64,000 nt of DNA, from NCBI GenBank assembly GCA_020975405.1, contig JAIOWQ010000003.1:687001-751000 (forward strand), in the 5' to 3' direction. The translations under genes and the position numbers were made by a program. Below, piece by piece: positions 55,387 through 64,000 of this stretch. The stretch's first letter is position 1, and each line of letters opens with the position of its first letter. A model generated the notes under the pieces. It was not told the origin of the DNA, searched no databases, and was given only the letters and a program-made list of their open reading frames with translations. The stretch is from Keithomyces neogunnii (Eukaryota > Ascomycota > Sordariomycetes > Hypocreales > Clavicipitaceae).

Positions 55387-56187
55387 TGATGGGAATTTAT
55401 GGCTGTGATCGACTCTCGGTTCGACTCTCGGACGCGCTAGTCTCTCCCTTGTCGCCCGACCACGCTTCATGCCGTCGAGTTGCTCAAGGACGCATTCTTG
55501 TACTGCCGGTTGCGGTCTTGAAAGTTGATAAGAGTACATCATGAGCACGCCGGCCTGTGTCGTGCTCGTGACAACCGCAACGGCTGGTAGCAACATGCTC
55601 GAATTTCTCATGGCAGCCCACCAGTGTTAAATGCAGACGGGCTACACAAACCTTACCTCGGTCCGGGCTGGATTGTCGTCTATTCGGTAATACATGCCAA
55701 CCGACAAAAAGCCTGAGCTTGGTTCTTCGTCATTAGAGTACATACCGAAATCCGTGCAACTCCTTCATGCTATTGTGCACCAGGAGGGTTCCAGCTCTAC
55801 TCCCATGGAAGCCAAACGCGTCCTGCTACCTGCGAACCACGACAATCATCATTTCCCAGTCGCTTGCAGATAATTCAGCGGTAGTTTGCAATAATCAAGC
55901 CTAAATTTCAACATTGACTAAAAGTCATGGAATCCTGTTATTCTCAGCTGCAAGTGTGAGTTGCCAGCCGCTAGGAGTCGACATGGGTCAGCAGTGAGCA
56001 CCAAAGCAGGCCATCACCGTCGGTGTCGAAGAAGATCTACCAAACATGTCCTTTTCTCTGTTTCATACCAATGACATTGATGTCTCGCCATGCAATCACG
56101 GCACAAAGTCCAACTATGCAAATCCCAGTACCTACAGCAAGCATTCCCATCTGGCATTTCCATATGCATGCTGGTTGGCCAGACGCG
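55387..56187. other. Intergenic, no gene recognised
   Basis: The 3' flanks of the Mediator gene and the transporter pseudogene meet here. Only short domainless frames are seen. Confidence 0.45.
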
Positions 56188-57682
56188 TCATGGAACCAAC
56201 AAAGTATGACAGTTGGGCCAATATGTTGGCGTAAATCTTGTCCAATTTTCTCGCTCTACGTCAGGGAGGTATTCCAGAAGCTTCCTTGGGAAAATAATTT
56301 GCCAAATGACAGAGGCGCAAGCTAGGCCAATTGCTCCCCCAATATTGCCAAACATTCGCAGAACCGCAAGACAGCAGCTACATGCTGGTATAATCTGACA
56401 CATAATATGTAGCCAACGTGGCTTTGCATTCCACAAAAGTACATCCTAGAGCAGAGCTGAAGGTGCTGAGCGGGATTCCAATAAAAGACAGACCGGCTTG
56501 AATCCGGTATAGTGAATCAGCCCGCCGATGAGGATGGAGCAAGGAACCGAACAGACGGTATATGACTGAACGACATAGCTAGCCTCAACACTGAGGTCGT
56601 TGACAACTTGCAAATACGAGCTGAAGAGTATGTTCTAGCACGAGAAGCTAATGAATAGCGTCATTGACAGAATGCAAGCGCCCAACACTGTACGATCAAG
56701 CAAGAGCGAAAATGGCATGAAAGCTTTTGGTGCGTGGCGCCTCTCCGAGATACCAAATGCGACAAGTGTAAACAGCCCGAAACTAGCATCATCACTACAG
56801 CGGCGAGCCCCAGTCTTTCGGGGCATATAAATTGAAGGGCATGAGGAATACGGCAACACCAACAGACAGTAGAATGAGGCCCACGGCGTCAAACTGTTGG
56901 CAGTAAGAGGAGGGGGCCGAACATGGTGCTATCGCCAGCGCCGTCTCTTTCTGCAACGAGGCCGAGCTTCCTGGCCTTGTGGTAGTTGCTCCATATGAGA
57001 CTGGAGAGCGGGAGAGAAATCGACGGCACGAGAACAGCGAAGATGGCAAATGCGCCAGGCCCGTTCAGAAACGCTAAAGATATGGGATCTGCCAGCCAGC
57101 GCGTAATCAAGTTTGGGGGGCTCACGATGGCCTGCATCAGACCCCGATTGCGCAGGGAAGATGTGTCGGCGACAGTTCCCAACCGTCTGCAAGACGTGGG
57201 CGGCGGCGTATGCCTCGACGCTGCTGCAGGCAGTCGCCATGAGCAGCCCAGCAGGCAGAAGAGGTATCCCTGGCCACGGCCAAAGACATCAAGGACCTTT
57301 GCGAGTGTGAGGTTGGTGACTCCGCTGAGGATGCCGACCGTCGGCGCACGAGAGTGCATTGCAAAGGCAGGGGTGACTTAGGGATCATGTCCCGGACAAG
57401 ATGCTCGACGAAGTACGTAAGCCATATCACGATGTGGCCAAACACCAAAGCCCGAGTGGTCCACGCACTGGCGGCTTGAATGCCCTCTGTACCAGGTGCA
57501 ACATTGGAAACTACAGCCGACTCCTCGTGGTGGCTGTCGGTGTCGCCGTGACCATGAGTGCTTATGGGACTTGAGCTTTCGTCATTGTCCAAGTACAGAC
57601 GGCAGCCCGCTTCAACTTGAGCTACAGGCTCATTCTCTCCTCGACTTATATTTCTGTGCGCTGTAGAGAGCGATGCTAGCAT
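56188..57682 (-). pseudogene. Broken siderophore-iron transporter-type MFS gene
   Basis: Pieces of a SIT-type MFS protein lie in order but in changing frames. They are ASAWTTRALVFGHIVIWLTYF (segment 1), TVGILSGVTNLTLAKVLDVFGRGQGYLF (segments 2-3, quoted in part), SSVEAYAAAHVLQTVG, then ADTSSLRNRGLMQ in another frame with about ten residues missing between them. Further pieces are DAVGLILLSVGVAVFLMPF, LDRTVLGACILSM, then a stop, SSYLQVVNDLSVEASYVVQ with a one-residue loss, and GNIGGAIGLACASVIWQ (segment 11) and its tail. Several deletions, frame changes and stops cannot all be introns, so I call it a pseudogene. It lies directly downstream of the isocyanide synthase gene on the same strand. 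An intact copy would have imported Fe-siderophores or a related chelate. Confidence 0.72.
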
Positions 57683-57876
57683 GTTGCTAAAGAGATGGCT
57701 TCAGCTGCGGTGCTCCAAAACAAGCATGAAAGCCCAGATGAGATGCGAATGTGACTAGGAACAGCTTCAACCTTGTGCCTGCGACTTGGGCATGTTCTAG
57801 AGTAACAGAACCTTTGTACAAAGGGTGGAGAAAGAAGTAGCGACATATCAACTTGCTCACCTGCGGTCTTCGCCAC

Positions 57877-58221
57877 GCACGGACTTGACGTTGGCTTGAT
57901 TCATTTACACAACTTGCTCATCTTTCGTGTCGCATAACCCTGGGACTGCAAGCCGATGTGTATGAGAAATTGTGATAAATGGGGGTTTCTACAAGCTGTC
58001 ACTGTCACGTTACGTGGAGATTAATTACATGGCTGCCTGCCTGCTTCGAGTTTGAGAGCCATCGCAATGGTGGTCTGTCAGCTTCATTGCAACTACTTCA
58101 GACTGCGATGATGGGATTCAAATCATGTACGACATGAGATGCGCTATTTTGCAAGAAATCTAAGCACGTCTAACAATATAGAGTCGGGTACCTGGCCCTC
58201 CAATGGGCAACCTAGCGAGAA
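57877..58221. other. Spacer between the transporter pseudogene and the megasynthase
   Basis: About 350 nt; no gene seen. It may contain the megasynthase terminator and remnants of the transporter promoter. Confidence 0.4.
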
Positions 58222-61200
58222 TCAGCAGCTCTTGTCTACAAGACTAGCATACTTTGTAAACTCGGCATCATGATTCAACATTTCCAGCTCCTCGGGGTGC
58301 GTCCCCAAAACGAGTTCCACTCCTCCATCCTTCCTCAGAGGAAATATAGCAAGAAACCGGAACCGACCGTTTCCGCGCTCCACCTGCGGCCGCATGGACT
58401 CGGGCGAGCCACCATTGGCAAAGAATTTGTCTCCAAAGCAGATGTCGCTGGTGGGAAACAGCATCATGTTGGAAATCATGGCATGCATATGCTCAAGACC
58501 CATGTTGGCAGTCGAGAATCTGCTGTGGTCCGGGAGGGACTGCAAGATTGTAAATGCATCGTGGACCAGCCAAGGCGTGATGCGTGCGGCAGACTGACGG
58601 AGGAGGTGTGCGACACGCCCAATGCTTGTCTCTGGAGAGCAGAGTGTCTCTATTGGCATGCTGGATCGATTCAAAATGAGCAGGCTGCCCATGTAGGTGG
58701 ACGGCAGCATCGAGGAAAAGTAGGGACGGCCGTCAGTCGGCAGTTCGAGAATGGACATTTCATCGGGTCCGAAAGTCTGGCCACGGATCTCTGTGGCCAC
58801 GCGGTATCGTGCCCTGATGGCGGCACGCCAGAAAAAGGCCTGCACAATGTCACTCGTCGAGGCGATGACTCCATGGGCCTCGGCGTCATTCGTGACGTCC
58901 TGCCTCATCTTCTCCAATTTGGCCGCTGGGATCAGAAACATGGTCGTCTTCAAACATCTCTCGGCACGAGGCAGCGGCCAAACGGAGTGAAGGGGAAAGA
59001 TGGGGCAACGTCCAAGAGCTTTGTCTTTTGAACTACTGGGCGCGTGCGGCTTGTCCATTTGTGTTTCCTTCTCGGAAGACATGCTGTCGTCCGGGGGGAA
59101 GAATGGCAGAAAGTCCCATGTCCCCGGGTCGATTTCGTGAACCGGCCGCGCCCAACCTTCCTGTTGGTGAATAATCTCTGGCAAGCTGTGATTGAAGCTC
59201 TCGGGATCATACCAGTCACAGGTTGCCGAACTGTCACCCTGGAGATACCTGCAGTTCTCCGCCCAGGCTCTAATGGCAACCATGACACCAAGGCCATCGA
59301 GGCAGCAGTGATTCAGGTCGACAGCGAGGATACATCCGCCTCGAACAAAATTGGCTTGGCCGACGAAAACGTCCGCTGGCATACTGGGAAATGGATCATC
59401 GCGTAGAACAAGACTGTCTTTGAACGCAGATGGCGCGAATCCACCTTGTCGCAGCTCGTCAAATGATGGGATAACCTCGGAGAGGTCCTTGTACATCAGC
59501 CGGTTGTGGACAGAGGGCGCCATTGAGAGAGGAGGAATAGTAACACGTAAATCTCCCTTGGTGTAGCCAATCTCTTGACTCGAACGATTCATCATCTTGC
59601 CTCCAAGAGCTGGGATCAGGTCAAACGTGCGATTCAGACCTTGCTGCAAGTTGGCGAATACTAGTTCGGGGTTACTCTCTTCGCGCAATGGAAAGTAAAA
59701 GACCAAGCCCATGCCATGGTTCGGGTTCACATAGTCAAACGCGTTCAGGCAAAATGATTGCCTCTCTTTATGTTTGACAATCATGTCTTTGAGCTTGAAC
59801 AAATCATCGCCGTCGGCAGACTCCTCGGCCGAGTCAAGCTCGCCTGGGGTCTTCGTCGTGGCTGCCAAGCGTGCAACAGTGGCCGAGAGACTTGCAATGG
59901 TAGGATTTGCGTATACGTGGCGTGGAGCAATTCGCTCACCCAGACTTGTGGCAGCTCGGATTGTCTTGATGGCTGCAAAAACACCAAGGGAGTCCAATCC
60001 GAGGTCAAAAAGATTCGCGTCAATAGGTATTTCTCCCAACGTAGGAAGCGACGAGCCGAGAATCTCACATATGAATCCCTGAATCGATCTCGGTGAGTCC
60101 GTGTTGACAAAAAGACTGCCAGCGAGCTCATTACTTCGCGAGCTGTAAAAGCGCTCAATGTAGTCGGCATACAGCGCCAGGGTTGCAGCTCGCTTCACGG
60201 TTCCCTTGTCTGTGCGAATAAATGCCTTGTCGGGTTCAGAAAAGGTGACGAAATCTCTCAGAAGCTGGTTCTTGTGCCTAGACATGGAGTTTGCCTGCTG
60301 AACTGTCTCCCAGATGCTGTCCAGAAGCGCATCAGGCTTGAACCATGGGTCTTTTAGCTCAATGAGTAAGCCTGCCTGGGGTTTCCCGGAACCAATAATG
60401 AGACACCCGTTGATTGCCGGGTGCGTGGTGACGAATGCTTCCGTTTCCAGGGGAGTTATCTTGTAGCCGTTGGACAGCACCACGAGATCATCATTTCTTC
60501 CCTTGAAGGCCCATAGATTTGGCTTGGTAGGATGCTTCATATACAAGTCCTTGAAGTTGATCGACTCTTTATCCGGAAAGGTGTGAAAGATGCCTTGGAA
60601 CAGCTTCCAATGCTCATTACGGTGCACCCAGTGCTCGTATGTGCCATCATCGATCTCCTTGAACTCAAAACCCGAGTAAGGATGGAAGCTGAACCAGAAC
60701 CAGTCCTCCCTTGATGTCACTAGGTTGCCAATAAACAAACCTTCCGTAGTCCCAGTCAAATTCAGGACACGTATGACCTCGTTCACCTTTCCAGCACTAA
60801 CCGGACTGACGGGGCCACCGGACGCGCATACAAATTTGGACGGCTTGAGTTTTGCCAAAACTTCAGGAGTTTCGCCCACTTCGTCAACGAGAGACGGCAC
60901 CATGCTCCATATGTCAATCTTGCATTTCTCCGCCAGCATTTCCACAAGGTGAATACTGGGCAGAACCCCTGCAGGGCCCATGATGCAATGCAAGTCAAAG
61001 AGCGCGGGAATTATAATATTCATGATGATACCAGCTCCCTACTCATCGTCACCGTCAGCTATCCACGCCTCTCTCATGTCACATCACGGGAAAAGTTAAG
61101 GGGTACTGACATGACTCATGGGGAATGACGAGTAGATTGTATCGCCCGCCTTCCAGTCAGATGTCCATGGGAGTAAATTGCCAGCACCCTCGGCTGGTGG

Positions 61201-63423
61201 TAATAGTCGCACTGCATCCATGGTGCCTATTAATCCGTGTGACCATGGAATGGGTTTGGGTACTCCAGTGGACCCAGAAGTATGGAGGAAGCAGAAAGGA
61301 TCGTCGATGGCTTCCTCAAACGTCTTCTTGTACGGAAAGGGCTCAACTCCCTCGGCGTCTAGCAGCTCGTCGACCGAAGGGAGACGCAGAACCTTCATAG
61401 GCCATGTTTGCAAAATTTCTTCGACCAGAGGAACTAATGGCGCGTCCTCAGCGGTAGCCCAGATGCTGCATATTGTGGTTTCAAGGACGGCAAGGGCTCC
61501 TTTGGTATTGTTCTTTGGCGACAAGAACAAGGCCTGCGGGCGTTAATAAGATGAAGCAGGTGAGTGTGATGGCATGCCAGAAATCTGTGCCGAAAAACTT
61601 ACCGCACAGCCAATCTTGATGCACGCGTAGGTGAGTAGGATGTGTCTCAGATCATCTGTGAGATTACAAGGTCAGTGTATAGGCAAAAATATGAACTGGG
61701 CTTTCGGCTGCTTTGCGCAACTTACGTGGTCCAATGTAGCCCACAGGCGTGATCGACTCAGGTTCTCCAACCTGGTCGAGAAGCCACCAAGCAGTTTTGT
61801 CAACAGCCTTGGAAAAAGCACGAGCGGAGACTTGTTGAAATTCAGGCCGACCGCGCGATAGTGTTGTCAGTGAAAAGAGAACACGTGCGGGATCAGTAGC
61901 AGCCAAACTGTCGATTATTTGAGGGATGAGACGCTTGCCATATGGTATTGTAGCAGAACCGCTCTTCTCTTCCGACAAGAGAAGGTTGCCCAAAGCTTCC
62001 CCCACAATTTCATCATTGCAGTCCGATGCACGGATCGGGGGTGACGGCGTCTTTGGGGTAGAGGAGGCACTCCCACCAATCGTCGCAGGAGGTGTCTCGA
62101 CAAAGGAGGTCCTGGATGAGCTTCTTAGGGGTGTAGATGCTCCGCTTAGATACCCAGCGGCGTTGACTGGTGTGGCTTCATAAAGGTGGCTTGCCATGGT
62201 GCGGAAAGAGTCGTCCTCTCCCGTCTTTTCCTTGAAGTGGCTTGGCTGCCCGTCGACATATATGAGCTCCAACCTGTCATCCTTGATGAACTCACCCATA
62301 GGAGCGCTTATCCACTCCCCATCCGCCAGTTGGGCGACACTGCAGTGCCACGGGGTCGTGAACCCGCTCCTGGTGTTGAGCAGACAGATTGAGACCTTGT
62401 TCCCACCCACTGATTCATGGATAGAAAGTCGCAAATGGTTGGGGTAGGCATTCTTGACAGCCTGTGCAAATGCCTACGCAGGATGAGTTAGAAATAAGAC
62501 TCGCTCAGCACAACCTGGATGGCTGTTGAACGTACAACTCCACGCTTCAGCATCTGCTTGGCAAGATACTTGCAATCTCTTCTGTAGCCATTGGCTGTTC
62601 TATCTGCCCCTCTGGGGAAAATGTGCTTCAGGTCTGACTCCAGAAATCTCTTGTACCCAAGGTAGGTGAGCTTCGTGTCAGGATTCGAGGCAATCTCGTG
62701 GTCGATGTTGAGGTCTGGTCTGCCATGCCTGTTGAGGAGCAATTGTCGGAAAGTGGTGCAGTTGGCCACGTAGGTGATCTCTGTCATCTTCTCTGGCAGA
62801 GAAAAGTCCAAGAGGTCTCTCATTCTGGAAAATCCGATCAAATTGAATCGTTGCTTGGCAGCCATATTGCGAAGAGCCTCTCCATATGCCCACGTATCTT
62901 GGTCCGAAATACACAACAAGTCTAAGAATGGGAGTGTCATTAAATCTTCCATGCTCTTGAGAACTAAACTTTGTCTCGGTTGCCAAAGGCTTTACACAGT
63001 GAACGTACCATTGTATGTTATTCCATCTGAGATTATGGTCACATAAGCGCCAGGGGCGTATACTTCACCTATGCGTGTGCACATAGTGTTCAAACGGCCC
63101 AGCGCCAGCTCCTCGGCCTTGTCAGGTAAGCTGCCTAATACTTTGTAAACTTTGTTGGCGGACTTGAAGGGAAAAGCTGGGAGACAGGCGTCTACCCGCT
63201 TCCTCGCGGCGACAAATTGGTCAAGGACTTTGAGAAATGTGTCTGCGCCATCCTCCAATCGGTCCCTTGAGTCATCGAATTTGTTCAGTGCGTACTGGAA
63301 GATGATGTCAAGAATACGACGAGATATACTCCTGATGTCCTCACCATGCTGCGGAGGAGTGGTCACATGGTTTTCCGAGTCCAAGACCACCTCGCCAACT
63401 GGATGATCTGCAGTGTTCTTCAT
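58222..63423 (-). CDS. Isocyanide synthase-NRPS-like megasynthase (CrmA-type: ICS-A-T-transferase)
   Basis: Fusion enzyme of 1613 residues expected to turn an amino acid into an isonitrile and then activate and transfer it. Six exons: 63423-63009, 62921-62536, 62473-61726, 61655-61603, 61533-61111 and 61038-58222; introns of 87, 62, 70, 69 and 72 nt, all in phase with no stop. Residues about 1-350 are a Dit1/PvcA isocyanide synthase (CLPAFPFKSANKVYKVLG, VTIISDGITYNDLLCI, LRLSIHESVGGNK). A Ser/Pro linker follows. The adenylation domain runs from about 420 to 950 (FLHTSGSTGVPKPIPWSHG, NLTGTTEGLF, GRNDDLVVLSNGYKI). The carrier domain is at about 1025 (DLGLDSLGVFAAIK, with the phosphopantetheine Ser). 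The C-terminal acyltransferase-like domain has HCCLDG, the HxxxD active-site pattern. The order matches CrmA of the copper-responsive isocyanide cluster of Aspergillus fumigatus. The start is the first ATG of the open exon. Confidence 0.92.
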
Positions 63424-64000
63424 CTCAACGGTGGTCAAATGAGACAATTAATCGATCCGCAGTATGATGCCGTTTGATGTGGTTTATCTGGATCAATGGT
63501 CTGCTGACTGTCACATGAAGAATCGGGGACTCGGGTCAGGGTAAAGGCAAATAGAACGGCATGACTTTCCTTGGCCAGGAAAAGTTGATGACGGATGTGC
63601 AGCTGAAAGATTCAAGACAGCTAAACGCAACCCCTCTTGTATGAAAAGAGAAACCCTAGTCGTTGGTATTTCTTTTACGAGAAAAGAAACATGAATTAAA
63701 GAAAGGGCCTCATCTTGTAATAAGTTCCACCGGATGACCGCCGACGTTGAGCGGTCTCCAAGCAGGCCGGTCGCGCCGGTGCGCCGGTCTGGCCATGACT
63801 AAAATCAGGGCAGCACAAAGAGTCCTTGACAGTTGTTTCTTACAGCGTCAGTTGTACTACACCGGACTGGAATGGCCCACGAGGCTTTCCTTGTGCTGCT
63901 GCAAGGACGCATCTGACATGCCAGTGTCGTACTGACCGTAAGAGCAGGTTTGAGGCAGAAGCAGCCCCCACCAGATGCCGAAAGATGAACATGCAGCCGG
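63424..64000. promoter_or_regulatory. Promoter region of the isocyanide megasynthase
   Basis: About 580 nt upstream of the start codon, to the window edge. I searched both strands by eye for the fungal Mac1-type copper element core (TTTGCTC / GAGCAAA) and found none here. The region contains A/G-rich tracts (GAGAAAAGAAA near 63680) and a GC-rich patch near 63765-63795. No gene is supported. Confidence 0.45.

Noticed and set aside
58222..63447. Start of the megasynthase at 63447
   Set aside because: That position is a TTG; the first ATG in the frame is at 63423.
63747..63935. Small plus-strand open frame upstream of the megasynthase
   Set aside because: It has no signal peptide, domain or splice partner, and lies in the likely promoter region.
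1..64000. CRISPR arrays, bacterial operons, tRNA or rRNA genes
   Set aside because: No regularly spaced repeats or rRNA were seen, the gene structure is eukaryotic, and no tRNA cloverleaf was found by eye, though small tRNAs could be missed without a covariance-model search.

Overview
This window comes from the nuclear genome of a filamentous ascomycete, most likely a member of the Hypocreales or a close relative. Genes are compact and carry many short introns (mostly 48-180 nt) with GT...AG ends and often a CTAAC-like branch point. Products include LaeA-type methyltransferases, P450s, sugar-porter MFS proteins and a Zn2Cys6 regulator. Two blocks are AT-rich and look RIP-mutated. Exon coordinates were worked out by hand from reading frames and splice signals; summed exon lengths were checked for divisibility by three. 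No transcript or database evidence was available.

Layout. 1-5.5 kb: a biotin biosynthesis cluster with biotin synthase (partial), KAPA synthase and a fused dethiobiotin synthetase/DAPA aminotransferase. 5.9-8.0 kb: a secreted acid sphingomyelinase-like phosphoesterase. 9.4-11.2 kb: a Zn2Cys6 regulator whose zinc-cluster exon junction does not join in frame. 12.4-18.2 kb: a CYP53-like P450, an MlrC-like metallopeptidase and a sugar-porter MFS gene. 18.5-21.2 kb: a small secreted Cys-rich protein and a decayed or multi-exon tandem copy. 23.1-25.4 kb: a vacuolar-type Ca2+/H+ exchanger with what appears to be a 3-nt microexon. 26.1-30.1 kb: an ankyrin-subtilase fusion protease divergent from a gasdermin-like protein. 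30.1-34.7 kb: a transporter relic, a small secreted Cys-rich protein and gene-poor RIP-like DNA. 34.7-39.4 kb: a LaeA-like methyltransferase and a P450. 40.0-44.9 kb: a truncated PrnB/DUF1864-like gene beside an AT-rich block, a kinase-like protein, and broken remnants including a STAND/TPR gene. 46.2-46.9 kb: a low-complexity hypothetical protein. 48.6-50.6 kb: a second sugar-porter MFS gene. 52.5-55.4 kb: a divergent housekeeping pair, polynucleotide kinase/phosphatase and Mediator subunit 18. 56.2-57.7 kb: a broken siderophore-type MFS transporter. 58.2-63.4 kb: an intact six-exon isocyanide synthase-NRPS-like megasynthase.

The two most notable loci are the protease/gasdermin-like pair, which fits the architecture of known fungal regulated-cell-death modules, and the CrmA-type isocyanide synthase-NRPS gene with a dead siderophore-type transporter immediately downstream. 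The window mixes conserved housekeeping genes with accessory islands (28-45 kb and 56-64 kb) rich in defence, secondary-metabolism and pseudogene content.
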